From IMG/VR virus record IMGVR_UViG_3300029286_003653, positions 1 to 37,320 of that record: DNA of 37,320 nucleotides; one strand, given 5' to 3'. The notes below the pieces were generated by a model, which worked only from the letters and a program-made list of their open reading frames with translations, had not been told where the DNA came from and did no database searches. Origin of the DNA: a virus. Made by a program: the position numbers and the translations under genes. This document shows positions 15,335 to 23,683 of the stretch, in pieces; within the stretch, counting starts at the first letter, position 1; the number at the start of each line of letters is the position of its first letter.

Positions 15335-15550
15335 ATGGCCGCGCCGACAAAACAGGAAATGCTCGAAAATGTTGAGAATGCCATCAACGCCAGGATGACT
15401 GGCGGGGCTGTCACGTCATATTCTATCGGCGGAAGAAATCTCCAGTATATAAGCCTTGATGAGCTCTTAAAACTGCGCGGCCAGCTGCGCAGAGAAATCG
15501 CAGGATCAAGCGATACCACCACATACGCAAAGTTCGATAAGCCGTCATGA
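15335..15550 (+). CDS. gpW-like head-tail joining protein
   Basis: This 71-residue protein is of the size and type of lambda gpW, which stabilises the packaged head and joins it to the tail. The pattern is typical: an N-terminal helix (PTKQEMLENVENAINARM), a beta hairpin (VTSYSIGGRNLQYIS) and a second helix (LDELLKLRGQLRREIA). A GAGGGGA ribosome site lies just upstream. Its stop overlaps the portal gene start by four bases, as in lambda where W precedes the portal gene B. Confidence 0.85.
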   Translation: MAAPTKQEMLENVENAINARMTGGAVTSYSIGGRNLQYISLDELLKLRGQLRREIAGSSDTTTYAKFDKPS

Positions 15551-17292
15551 AGACTAAAAATAAATTCTCAGAGAACATAATAACCGCGGTAGACAATATC
15601 GTTTCGTTCTTTTCTCCCAAGGCCGGGTTCAAGCGCAGGATGTACCGGGAGGCAATCAATATTTCGCAGAAGTTCGGCGCTTATAAAGGCGCAAGCAGGG
15701 ATCGTTTAAGATCGTCATGGATTCCCGGAGGGGGCTCAGCAGACCAGGATTTACTTTCAGAACTGGGTGATATTCGGGAGCGCAGCCGTGATTTAAATAG
15801 GAACGACGCGCATGCTGCAGGGATAACTTCTACGATGACAGTAAATGTCATCGGCACAGGCATTAGACCGCAGAGCAGGGTGGATAAGGAAGAACTCGGT
15901 ATAAGCGACGGGTTAACAGAGGAATTCCAAAGAAAAGCCGAAAGGGTATGGAAACGCTGGACTCCTTATGCCGATGCCGGAGAGCGCATGGATTTCTACG
16001 AAATCCAGCAGTTGGTGGACAGACAGATACTTGAGAACGGGGAGGCAATAATCGTTCCTTTAAGGTTAAAGGACAAAGAGAGATCGTACCCATTGGCCCT
16101 GCAGGTGGTTGAGTCAGATAGGCTCAATACCCCGCCCGATAGAAAAAGCGACAAGTCAGTCAGGTCTGGGGTAAGGATAGGCGAAAACGGAGAACCGGTT
16201 TCATACTTTATTCAAAAGACACACCCCGGAGATATCTATCACAGGCAGGCAGAAGAAGCAAGGCAATATGCGGAAATCCAGGCTAAAGATGATCTGGGTA
16301 GAAGAAATATTTTTCATTTGTATTATGTTCTGCGTTCAGGACAGACAAGGGGAGTTCCTTTCTTTGCGCCGGTATTGACATATTTTAAAGATTTAGCCGA
16401 ATATGCCGAGGCAGAGCTTGTGGCCAGCCGTATTGCCGCGTGTTTCTCGCTTTTCATTACATCGGAATCCTCGATGGATGTGGCAGTTAATTCCGCATAC
16501 GAAAGAAACCAGTCCGGGCAGTTAATAGAATCGCTTGAGCCAGGAATGATCAAACACCTGATGCCCGGCGAGACCATCACTTCGTTTAATCCCCAGAGGC
16601 CGAGTGCAACTTTTGAGCCGTTCGTAGACAGGATATTAAAAGCAATATCCGCGGCCTTGGGCCTTCCGTATGAATTAGTGGCAAAAGACTTTTCCAAAAC
16701 GAATTATTCCAGCGCCCGGGCAGCGTTATTGGAAGCCAGGAGATATTTTAAGGTTAGGCAGGAATGGTTCTCACAAAAACTCTGTCAGCCGGTTTGGGAA
16801 ATGCTTTTAGAGGAAGCTTATTTGAAGGGCGATATAGATGCCGCGAACTTCTATGAAAACGGAAGGCCTAAATCAGCTTGGACGAGAGCGCGGTGGATCG
16901 CTCCCGGCTGGTCCTGGGTGGATCCGCTCAAAGAGGTCAAGGCTTCCAGGGAAGCCATCGCTGGAAATATTTCAAGCTTAGCGGACGAAGCGGCCGGGCA
17001 GGGCAAGGACTGGGAGGAGATCTTAGAGCAGAGGGCGCGGGAAGAGCAGAAAAGAAAAGAGCTCAATCTTCCGGAAATGACTGACGGCGCTAAAACTCCT
17101 AAAGACGAGGAAGATGAGGAAGCGAAACAGGAAGAAGAAATCCGTCAGATTCTGGAAGGCGCCGAAGAGGTAACGAAGAGAAATGAGAAACTGAGCAATG
17201 AGCTTGTGAAACTGGAAAACGGCAACAGCATCTTGAAAAAAGAATTATCCGGCATAAAAACCAGGCTCGATGAGGTTTTGATCAATGGATAA
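15547..17292 (+). CDS. Portal protein (lambda gpB family)
   Basis: This protein forms the ring at the unique head vertex through which DNA enters and leaves. The 581-residue protein follows the lambda-type portal pattern: an N-terminal clip/wing part with SRDLNRNDAHAAGITSTMTVNVIGTGIRPQ, the RVWKRWTPYADAGERMDFYEIQQLVDRQILENGEA core, and the stem part with AAISAALGLPYELVAKDFSKTNYSSARAALLEARR. The last 60 residues or so form an acidic coiled coil (EEDEEAKQEEEIRQIL onward), which may contact the next product. It overlaps neighbours by 4 bp upstream and 8 bp downstream, so head genes are translated as a coupled set. Confidence 0.94.
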   Translation: MKTKNKFSENIITAVDNIVSFFSPKAGFKRRMYREAINISQKFGAYKGASRDRLRSSWIPGGGSADQDLLSELGDIRERSRDLNRNDAHAAGITSTMTVNVIGTGIRPQSRVDKEELGISDGLTEEFQRKAERVWKRWTPYADAGERMDFYEIQQLVDRQILENGEAIIVPLRLKDKERSYPLALQVVESDRLNTPPDRKSDKSVRSGVRIGENGEPVSYFIQKTHPGDIYHRQAEEARQYAEIQAKDDLGRRNIFHLYYVLRSGQTRGVPFFAPVLTYFKDLAEYAEAELVASRIAACFSLFITSESSMDVAVNSAYERNQSGQLIESLEPGMIKHLMPGETITSFNPQRPSATFEPFVDRILKAISAALGLPYELVAKDFSKTNYSSARAALLEARRYFKVRQEWFSQKLCQPVWEMLLEEAYLKGDIDAANFYENGRPKSAWTRARWIAPGWSWVDPLKEVKASREAIAGNISSLADEAAGQGKDWEEILEQRAREEQKRKELNLPEMTDGAKTPKDEEDEEAKQEEEIRQILEGAEEVTKRNEKLSNELVKLENGNSILKKELSGIKTRLDEVLING

Positions 17293-18337
17293 GAAAGATA
17301 TCCTTTTAGAAAGAAACAAAATAAGCAGGTTATTGGGTACCGAAACTGAGGACGGTAACTTGGAGAGGAATCTTTTTCTGCTTAAGTCTTTGGATATGCA
17401 GAAAGATATCGCCGGTATCATAAGCAAGGTTTACACGCTGATAAAGCAGGGGCAGGAGGATTGCCAGGGGCTTAAGGATGTCAAAGAAGAGATTCGCGTG
17501 CTCTTAGCTGCCTTGGACAAATACCAGGACGCCTTCGGCAAAGAGGTGAAGGTATTCGTTAGTAATTTTCCGGATGGTGTCAAAGAGGTAAAGGTATCCA
17601 ATACAGAAGATTTCAAGCAGGAACATCCCAAGGAGATAAGAGTTTCTAATTTAAAAGAAATAAAGCCCGAGAAACCTCCCGATGAGATAAGCATCAAGAA
17701 ACCTGTTTGGTATAAAGAATTTGATTTTGACAAGCTGTTCAAGTTTTCCAAAGAGTCAAGCACTGGATTTTTTAATCAAATCAAGGCGGGGATATTCAAC
17801 AGCTTTATTAAGAACGCAAAACCTAAAGAGGCAATACCGGTCAGGTTGGTTACAGAAGACGGGGAAAAGTTTTACCGGGCAGGAAATGTTTTTGTCGGGA
17901 GCGGCGGCGCAGGCGGAACGGATCCTATCGGGATAAAGGATGCATTGGGGGCAAAAATCAACCCTGCCAAAGAAGACGGGGTACTGCAGACAATATCCGA
18001 TGATATAAGAAATGCGCAGCCCAGAAACGTTGCCAAGAAAATTTTAAAGAAAACCATAACGCTTTCATCTTCCGGCATAGTGCATACTCCGGCAGCAAAT
18101 AAAAAGATTAATTTATTCTCGGTTAAATTCTCCTTATCAGCTGATATGAGTGCTGTTTCATTAAGGTGGACTGCTGGCGGAGCAGATTTTGAAAAATATC
18201 TTTCTCCTAAAACAGGCGGACTTTACGGGACAAATAACCACCCGGATTATATCGAAGGCGGTATTGACGAGCCGTTGTACTGCAATATCACCGGCTCAGG
18301 CAATGTCCAGGTAAACATGGATTATTTAGAGATATGA
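17285..18337 (+). CDS. Head-region protein with C-terminal beta domain
   Basis: This is a 350-residue protein of unrecognised family. Residues 1-90 are helical and may form a coiled coil. A repetitive linker follows (KEVKVSNTEDF..., KEIRVSNLKEIKPEKP), then a hydrophobic amphipathic stretch (about 160-178), a beta segment with GEKFYRAGNVFVGSGGAGGTD, and a C-terminal beta domain (about 265-350) resembling, distantly, the single-domain protein at 18554 and both halves of the protein at 18910. Position between portal and protease suggests a virion protein, perhaps a neck or head fibre anchor. It overlaps portal and the next gene by a few bases. Confidence 0.65.
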   Translation: MDKKDILLERNKISRLLGTETEDGNLERNLFLLKSLDMQKDIAGIISKVYTLIKQGQEDCQGLKDVKEEIRVLLAALDKYQDAFGKEVKVFVSNFPDGVKEVKVSNTEDFKQEHPKEIRVSNLKEIKPEKPPDEISIKKPVWYKEFDFDKLFKFSKESSTGFFNQIKAGIFNSFIKNAKPKEAIPVRLVTEDGEKFYRAGNVFVGSGGAGGTDPIGIKDALGAKINPAKEDGVLQTISDDIRNAQPRNVAKKILKKTITLSSSGIVHTPAANKKINLFSVKFSLSADMSAVSLRWTAGGADFEKYLSPKTGGLYGTNNHPDYIEGGIDEPLYCNITGSGNVQVNMDYLEI

Positions 18338-18561
18338 AATATATAGAAGGCGCGGCTAACGACCTAAAGATTAAAGGCATCAGGAAATCAAACGGCGAAT
18401 TTGTCATTGATGCGGAAATGAACAATCAGGCTGAGACAGTCAGGCTGAAAGAGTTTTTGACGGAAGCCCAGATCAGCAAAACAGAAATTCTATTAAGCCA
18501 GGTATTTTACGAGATTCTGCCGGTATTGGCAGAAAAAATAACAAAGGAGACCCATGGCTAA
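18334..18561 (+). CDS. Small head-region protein (75 aa), unknown
   Basis: This 75-residue protein starts with a short beta part (NDLKIKGIRKSNGEFVIDAEM) and continues as a helix (TVRLKEFLTEAQISKTEILLSQVFYEIL). The start overlaps the previous stop as ATGA, and its 3' end overlaps the next gene by 8 bp, so it belongs to the same coupled set. I recognise no family. It could be a chaperone or adaptor for the beta-domain proteins around it. Confidence 0.65.
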   Translation: MKYIEGAANDLKIKGIRKSNGEFVIDAEMNNQAETVRLKEFLTEAQISKTEILLSQVFYEILPVLAEKITKETHG

Positions 18562-18907
18562 CATACAATTCGGAGCAATCACTACTACAACTACGACCGC
18601 AAGGCAGGATATCTTGAATTACACTCCGGGCGCATCTTCAAAATTAAAACTGATTGTGGTGGCCGGGTATTACACCACTTGGTCAGCGACAGAGGCTAAC
18701 CTGGGGACGGTTTACATTGTTGTCGACGGCGTAGATAAGTTTGAGTTCAGAATTCAAAACACAGACAACGACACTTTGGCAGGACTAGTGATACTGCCTT
18801 TCGGAGACGGGATACAGTTTTCAGGGGCTGAGCCGGTTGTAGTAGAAGTTACGCCAGCTTCAACTACTTCGATGCGCTGGACAGCGACGCAGGTCTACGA
18901 CCAATAA
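18554..18907 (+). CDS. Single beta-domain virion-type protein (117 aa)
   Basis: Almost the whole protein is one beta-sandwich-like domain: YTPGASSKLKLIVVAGYY, then a central GTVYIVVDGVDKFEFRIQN, then FGDGIQFSGAEPVVVEVTPAS and a final strand. The same order of words occurs twice in the next protein, which makes them paralogues. The AAAGGAGA ribosome site is good. A structural, surface-exposed role on the head is likely but not shown. It lacks cysteines, signal peptides and enzymatic motifs. Confidence 0.7.
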   Translation: MANIQFGAITTTTTTARQDILNYTPGASSKLKLIVVAGYYTTWSATEANLGTVYIVVDGVDKFEFRIQNTDNDTLAGLVILPFGDGIQFSGAEPVVVEVTPASTTSMRWTATQVYDQ

Positions 18908-18909
18908 AC

Positions 18910-19782
18910 ATGATTGAAAAAAGCACCATAACAATTGATTCGCAGGATAAAGAAGGGCAGATGTTTGGTCTTGACCAGCCGTGGACAACGATTTATCCGC
19001 ACAGGGCTGGTAAGACAGTCATTGGTTCTTATACGGTGCCGGTAAACAAAACCGCGGCATTAAAAGGGATCTGGGTATTCGGCCAATATGCGGACTGCGC
19101 TTATAAAATGGGGCTGGCTTCAGGCGTAATCGGGACAGTTTATTTTCAGGTGGATGCTGTGGCAAAAGCAGAATACCGCATTCAAGCAAATGCAGCTGAC
19201 TTCACTGCTTCGCCTATAACCTGCGATTTTGATATCAGCAGAAGATCCTGGAATATGTATGACGGAGCCACATTTACAGTAGGACAGATAATCAGATTGA
19301 TTGTGTCGCCAGCATCTATCTCCGGCCAAGGATCGCAGCAGGTATTATGGCTGGCCAGCTTCATAGGCAGGGACCCAGTTACGGGAGAATCCATCATTAT
19401 TAAAGCAAGAACAATAACTACTACGAAAGCAGTAAATCAGATAATCATCACTTACACAGTTCCGGCAAATGGTTTTACCTTAAGAAGTCTGTTTCTGCAG
19501 GCCTTCATGGGAGATTATTTCTTAGGCCATGCTCAATTAAGATTGAACGGCTTATTATTCGCCGAGTACCCGCTTTATGACAGCCATTTTCGTGCGGCTC
19601 CAGCCAGGGGTTCGAGAAGTGTATTTCCCTTTTATGACGGGATCTCTTTAAACGCCGGAGATAGATTAGAGGCAAGGGTTGATCCTCCTCTGTCAGTTAA
19701 TCAAAGATTTCATCTTGTTATTTGGGGTACAGAAACAGATACAGGCGCAGCTGTAACAAATATCTTTGTTTTAAGCGATTAA
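18910..19782 (+). CDS. Tandem two-domain beta protein, probable virion surface protein
   Basis: This 290-residue protein is made of two related halves. The first (about 30-155) reads IGSYTVPVNKTAALKGIWVF ... GTVYFQVDAVAKAEYRIQ ... YDGATFTVGQIIRLIVSPAS. The second (about 160-283) reads IITYTVPANGFTLRSLFLQA ... AQLRLNGLLFAEYPLYD ... YDGISLNAGDRLEARVDPPL. Each half matches the single-domain protein upstream. The fold resembles viral attachment or decoration modules. The ATG has no clear ribosome site and follows the previous stop by two bases, so translation probably depends on coupling. The function is inferred from composition and location only. Confidence 0.7.
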   Translation: MIEKSTITIDSQDKEGQMFGLDQPWTTIYPHRAGKTVIGSYTVPVNKTAALKGIWVFGQYADCAYKMGLASGVIGTVYFQVDAVAKAEYRIQANAADFTASPITCDFDISRRSWNMYDGATFTVGQIIRLIVSPASISGQGSQQVLWLASFIGRDPVTGESIIIKARTITTTKAVNQIIITYTVPANGFTLRSLFLQAFMGDYFLGHAQLRLNGLLFAEYPLYDSHFRAAPARGSRSVFPFYDGISLNAGDRLEARVDPPLSVNQRFHLVIWGTETDTGAAVTNIFVLSD

Positions 19783-19807
19783 GACAAAAAAATAGGAGGA
19801 AGGAATT

Positions 19808-20806
19808 ATGCATAATAGCAAAACCGAAAACATACCGAAATCAGCTTTGAGGTTTAAAGAGGAAGAAGTCCCTGTTGAAATTCTCGCCTCGAAGGAAGAC
19901 GGGAAGCCTGATAAACGAAAATTCAGCATGGTCGCCCACAGCGGCAAGGTCATGCTTAACCACTGGCTCTGGGGGAATCTGGCGATAGATTTGTCCGGAG
20001 TTTCAATCGGCCGGGAGAAAAAGCCTGCGTTGCGGGAACATAATTCTAACCGCATCGTCGGCTGGACTGAAGGCATAACAATAGATGAGAAAAGAGGCAT
20101 TATTGCCGACGGGATCTTCTCGGAAAAGACCGAGGACGGCAGGCAGGCCTTAGAGCTTGCCGATGAAGGCTTCCCCTGGCAGGCTTCAATTTACATCCCG
20201 CCTTTGGCAATCGAAAGAGTTAAGGATGGAGAAACAGCCGAGGTCAACGGCCAGAAACTCAAAGGGCCCGGGACGATATTCAGGAAGTCAGTTTTAAGAG
20301 AGGTTTCTTTTTGCGCTTTGGGAGCGGATGAGAATACCTCGGCGAGCGCCCTTAAGGAACGGGGCGAAATAATAGATCTGGATGTGGAGATAATTAAAAA
20401 CAAAAACGAGGAGGTGGAGAAAATGGAACTAGCAGATTTGACATTGGATATGTTAAAGGCTCAAAGGTCAGATTTAACCGGAGCGCTTTTGAAAGAAGGC
20501 AGGGAAAAGGAACGCGAAAGGGTCCTTGCCGTTTTGAAAGAGGCTAAGGGATTTGAAGGGATGGGAGAGCTTACTGTCGAGGCTATAGACAAAGGTGACA
20601 GTGTGGAAGCGGCGGTCGGAAGATTCAAGGACAAAAGGCTCGCCGAGCTGGAAAAGAGCGCGCCTTCAAACTTAGGGCCTGATGCGGATAAAGACCTGTC
20701 TAAAAAACAGAAGACGCATTTAGAGCGCGCCATGGCTTTTAAAGAGGAGCATAACTGCAGCATAACCGAAGCATTAAGGGCTACAGCGGAGAAAAATAAA
20801 CTTTAA
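19808..20806 (+). CDS. Prohead protease fused to scaffold-like domain
   Basis: The N-terminal part (about 10-185) is an HK97-type prohead serine protease that matures the capsid: the catalytic His is in ALREHNSNRIVG (H78), the Ser in GFPWQASIYIPP (S127), and the segment LREVSFCALGADENTSA ends the fold. The C-terminal part (about 200-332) is helical and charged (LKAQRSDLTGALLKEGREKERERVLAVLK) and probably serves as the scaffold that shapes the prohead before being cut away. Such fusions are known in lambda-like phages. It has an AGGAGG ribosome site. No separate scaffold gene is seen. Confidence 0.88.
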   Translation: MHNSKTENIPKSALRFKEEEVPVEILASKEDGKPDKRKFSMVAHSGKVMLNHWLWGNLAIDLSGVSIGREKKPALREHNSNRIVGWTEGITIDEKRGIIADGIFSEKTEDGRQALELADEGFPWQASIYIPPLAIERVKDGETAEVNGQKLKGPGTIFRKSVLREVSFCALGADENTSASALKERGEIIDLDVEIIKNKNEEVEKMELADLTLDMLKAQRSDLTGALLKEGREKERERVLAVLKEAKGFEGMGELTVEAIDKGDSVEAAVGRFKDKRLAELEKSAPSNLGPDADKDLSKKQKTHLERAMAFKEEHNCSITEALRATAEKNKL

Positions 20807-20824
20807 AAACGAAGGAGGACGAAA

Positions 20825-21178
20825 ATGTCGCAGTTCAATATTGGTTCAAAAGCATTTACCGCAGGAGAGGATTTAGAGGCGTACCGCAGGGTTAAGTTAG
20901 GCGCAGGAAGCGGAACGCAGGTTGTTTACGCTGACGCAGGTGAAGTTTTTATCGGCATAACCGGCGCCAGGGCAGTATCCGGAGAGATGGTATCAGTTGA
21001 TTTAAAGACTTCCGGAAGGACCTTTAAGATCACGGCAGCGGGCGCCATAGCTGTAGGAGGGAGTTTCTACGGAGCAGCTGACGGCAAGGTATCTGCCACT
21101 GTCAGCGGATCTATTCAGGGAGTGGTGCTTGAGGCAACAGCTTCAGATGGAGAAATCGTGGAAGGTTTGTTAGCGTAA
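20825..21178 (+). CDS. Capsid decoration/stabilising protein (DUF2190-like)
   Basis: This 117-residue, all-beta, glycine-rich protein resembles the DUF2190 type of capsid stabilising proteins, which act like lambda gpD. Typical are EDLEAYRRVKLGAGSGTQVV near the start, the central VFIGITGARAVSGEMVSVDL and the final VVLEATASDGEIVEGLL. It lies just before the major capsid gene, as gpD does, and has AAGGAGG about eight bases upstream, so high expression is expected. Confidence 0.85.
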   Translation: MSQFNIGSKAFTAGEDLEAYRRVKLGAGSGTQVVYADAGEVFIGITGARAVSGEMVSVDLKTSGRTFKITAAGAIAVGGSFYGAADGKVSATVSGSIQGVVLEATASDGEIVEGLLA

Positions 21179-21211
21179 TTAACCAGAGTTTTTTAGAACA
21201 GGAGGACACAA

Positions 21212-22171
21212 ATGGGAGTTGATTATCAAGGAACAAGGGCAGTACCGAGGATGGAGTTGGGAGAGGCTGCTTTGGAGTTTATCCAGCAGCAGGATGAGTT
21301 TGTCGGAACGCAGGTGCTGCCGATATTTTCTACCAAGAAAAAGGCGAGCATCTTTCCGGCAATTACCCGGGAAAGCATCACCCGCGAAGCGGACACTAAG
21401 AGAGCTCCGAGAGGCAACTACAATCGGGACGGTTTCTCAGCCAAGGACAGGCAGTATAACTGCGAGGAGTTTGGCTTAGAAGGCCCTCTGGATGACGGAG
21501 AGAGGGCTTTGTATGCTACAGACTTCGACGCGGAGCTTACCACAGTCCAGATCGTAACCCGCAGGGTTCTGCAGGCGCAGGAAAGACGTATCGCAGCGGC
21601 AGTTTTTAATACCACGACTTTTACCGGGGCTACGCTCTATACGGATAATTCCGGCTCGCCATGGGATAACATTGCTACGGATGTTACGGCGCAGGTAAGA
21701 GTGGCCCGGGAAAAGGTGCGTCAAAATAGCGGCCTTGAACCGAACGCCCTCATCGTCAGCAAAGCCAACATCGACCGGCTGCTGATAAATACCGGAATAA
21801 AGGATGCCATCAAGTACGTGGCGCGCTTGACCGAAGCAGAGATCTTAAACGCCCTGGCAGATATCTTGGGTATTAAGAAGATTATCGTCGGCAAAGGCAT
21901 TTACAATTCCGCAAAAGAGGGAAAGAGCTTCGTAAGCTCCGATATCTGGAGCGATGATTACGCGCTGGTGGCAGTAATTGATACTTCGGAGAGGCTCTCT
22001 GTGCCGAGCGTAGGCAGGACCTTCTTATGGAGTGCAGACAGCCCGGATAATGCTACGGTCGAGCAGTACCGTGATGACGCAGCCAGAAGTGACATCTTCC
22101 GCGTGCGCCAGCATGTCGATGAGGTGATCATCGACCCGTATTTTGCGCACTTGATGAAAGTCGACGCCTAA
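21212..22171 (+). CDS. Major capsid protein (HK97 fold)
   Basis: This 319-residue shell protein lies directly after the decoration gene with an AGGAGG site. Segments expected of an HK97-fold coat protein are visible: an extended N-arm (about 1-60), an E-loop-like part (APRGNYNRDGFSAKDRQYNCEEF), the long spine helix (LTTVQIVTRRVLQAQERRIAAAVF), the P/A-domain NALIVSKANIDRLLINTGIKDAI and a late beta strand before VRQHVDEVIIDPYF. The start has no cleavable delta domain of usual length; scaffolding is supplied by the protease fusion. A terminator-like hairpin follows. Confidence 0.88.
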   Translation: MGVDYQGTRAVPRMELGEAALEFIQQQDEFVGTQVLPIFSTKKKASIFPAITRESITREADTKRAPRGNYNRDGFSAKDRQYNCEEFGLEGPLDDGERALYATDFDAELTTVQIVTRRVLQAQERRIAAAVFNTTTFTGATLYTDNSGSPWDNIATDVTAQVRVAREKVRQNSGLEPNALIVSKANIDRLLINTGIKDAIKYVARLTEAEILNALADILGIKKIIVGKGIYNSAKEGKSFVSSDIWSDDYALVAVIDTSERLSVPSVGRTFLWSADSPDNATVEQYRDDAARSDIFRVRQHVDEVIIDPYFAHLMKVDA

Positions 22172-22181
22172 AAGTCAAAAG

Positions 22182-22217
22182 GCCGGGGAGCCTTAAATTG
22201 GTTCCCCGGCTTTCTTT
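22182..22217 (+). terminator. Terminator-like hairpin after the capsid gene
   Basis: GCCGGGGA (22182-22189) pairs with TCCCCGGC (22203-22210), with inner AGCC/GGTT pairing, and is followed by TTTCTTT. The next gene's GGAGG begins one base later. It is probably a partial terminator that keeps capsid transcripts in excess over tail transcripts. Confidence 0.75.
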
Positions 22218-22230
22218 GGAGGCTGTAGTT

Positions 22231-22578
22231 ATGACCTTTAAATCTCAGTTAGCGCAGGATGCTGTAAAGGTGTTTCTTGACGGAGCTGCATTTGCGGAAG
22301 ACATAACATATACGCCCAAGGCCGGAGCGCCGAAAGCGATTAAGGCTGTCATTATCCGCAAACGGCTGGATCCGGCGCATGAAGACACCGGCCGAACGCT
22401 CATTAATCAGGCGGAATTGTTTGTGGCCAATGACACTATCGCGGGCGTTACCTCGATCAATAAAGGCGGGGATGTGGTGTCGTTTGCTGAAACGATTGGC
22501 GGAGCGGCTATCAGTTGGGTTGTTGCGGATATTTTAAACCAAGACGAAGGGATTTGGCATTTGCTGGTGCAGAAATGA
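22231..22578 (+). CDS. Head-tail connector region protein (115 aa)
   Basis: The start at 22231 is chosen because GGAGG lies eight bases upstream; an earlier in-frame ATG at 22198 lies within the terminator. The 115-residue protein is beta-rich (AFAEDITYTPKAGAPKAIKAVII, LFVANDTIAGVTSINKGGDVVSF). Its place between capsid and gp10-like gene, and this strand pattern, fit the head completion or FII-like adaptor proteins that close the head and receive the tail. The family is not certain. It overlaps the next gene as ATGA. Confidence 0.72.
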   Translation: MTFKSQLAQDAVKVFLDGAAFAEDITYTPKAGAPKAIKAVIIRKRLDPAHEDTGRTLINQAELFVANDTIAGVTSINKGGDVVSFAETIGGAAISWVVADILNQDEGIWHLLVQK

Positions 22579-23183
22579 GCGAATTAACTGTTGAGATAAA
22601 CACTAAGAACCTCGACCGTGCGCTTCGGCTTTTCCCGAAGGACTTAAAATTCGAGATTGCCGACGGGATGGATCATATCAGCCGCAAGTTCTTGAAGGTA
22701 TTTCGACAGGAGAGATTGCAGGGACCTCCGGGTATTCGCGGTAGACCCCACGGCATATTCACGCATTTTAGCCGGGCAAGTCTTGTTTCTCAGGACATTG
22801 AAGGCATGGGGATGGTGATTTTCTCGGACTCCAAGATCGCGCGTATGCACGAGGAAGGTGCCACGGTAAAGAACCCGGGTGGAGGAAGGCTCGCGGTGCC
22901 GCTTTCGGCGAGGCGCGAGTTGTTTACCGCTGACGGTCGTCTTAAGAAGCAATACAGACAGCCGCGGTTAATCAAGAACGTGATTCCTATTCAGCTAAGA
23001 GGCAAGACGTTCTTGGCCAAGGTAAAAAAGAAATTACGGCAGATTCTGCCGCTTTTTGTTTTGAAGAACAGCGTGCGGATAAGACCGAGGCTGATGTTCT
23101 ACAAGACGTGGGACGACATGCAAAACGAACGGATTAAGATTCTTAATCAATCAATACGCAAGACATTGGATAAAACTAAATGA
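22575..23183 (+). CDS. Minor tail/tail completion protein (HK97 gp10 / lambda gpZ-like)
   Basis: The start at 22575 overlaps the previous stop (ATGA). The 202-residue basic protein has the look of the gp10-like family: an N-terminal ELTVEINTKNLDRALRLFP, a helix with MDHISRKFLKVFRQERLQ, a GIFTHFSRASLV segment, ARMHEEGATVKNP and a helical C-terminus. In lambda, gpZ works at the tail top near gpU. Here too the gene precedes a tail-terminator-like gene. The longer version from 22515 is rejected as read-in from another frame. Confidence 0.75.
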   Translation: MSELTVEINTKNLDRALRLFPKDLKFEIADGMDHISRKFLKVFRQERLQGPPGIRGRPHGIFTHFSRASLVSQDIEGMGMVIFSDSKIARMHEEGATVKNPGGGRLAVPLSARRELFTADGRLKKQYRQPRLIKNVIPIQLRGKTFLAKVKKKLRQILPLFVLKNSVRIRPRLMFYKTWDDMQNERIKILNQSIRKTLDKTK

Positions 23184-23644
23184 GCACTTCGATACGAGAA
23201 AACATTCTAGCAGAACTAAAAACAACCCTTGAGGCGATTACAATTGCCCATGGGTATACCAATACAATTTCCAGCGTGCAGCGGTGGAATCAGCGCGGGA
23301 ATTCTTTAGCGTTAGTGCCTTGCATTGTTATTAATTCCGGGCAAGAAGAGAAACGCCCGGAGCCGAACCCTCAGGCGACGTGTAAATTTACCATATATCT
23401 TGATATATGGTATAGGCAAGATGACGATGAAACAAGGCCATCAGATCAGATAATAAGCGGCCTTTTAGCAGATGTCGAAAAGGCGTTAATGGTAGATCCT
23501 ACGCGCGGAGGTAATGCGGAGGATACTAATATACTGAATAATGTTACCTTTGAAACCGTTGAGGGGCAACCGAGTTTTGGGATTATTGTTGAACTCGAAA
23601 TTGTGTATAAACATAAACTAACTGACCCGACGGTGTACGTATAG
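23180..23644 (+). CDS. Tail terminator protein (gpU-like)
   Basis: This 154-residue protein is coupled to the gp10-like gene by ATGA. The pattern is a helix (IRENILAELKTTLEAITIAHG), strands (LVPCIVINSGQEEKR, TCKFTIYLDIWYR), a helix (SDQIISGLLADVEKALMVDP) and late strands (IIVELEIVYKHK). It agrees with tail terminators that cap the tail tube and join it to the head. Assignment rests on fold pattern and on position just before the tail tube gene. Confidence 0.75.
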   Translation: MSTSIRENILAELKTTLEAITIAHGYTNTISSVQRWNQRGNSLALVPCIVINSGQEEKRPEPNPQATCKFTIYLDIWYRQDDDETRPSDQIISGLLADVEKALMVDPTRGGNAEDTNILNNVTFETVEGQPSFGIIVELEIVYKHKLTDPTVYV

Positions 23645-23683
23645 TTTAATTCACGTTAAATAAATTAACCAAGGAGGATTGCG

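Noticed and set aside
23389-23412. 11-bp perfect palindrome with a 2-base centre inside the tail terminator gene
   Set aside because: It is striking as a stem but lies in the middle of a coding strand region with low-complexity A/T content; with no context linking it to a function, chance is a fair explanation.
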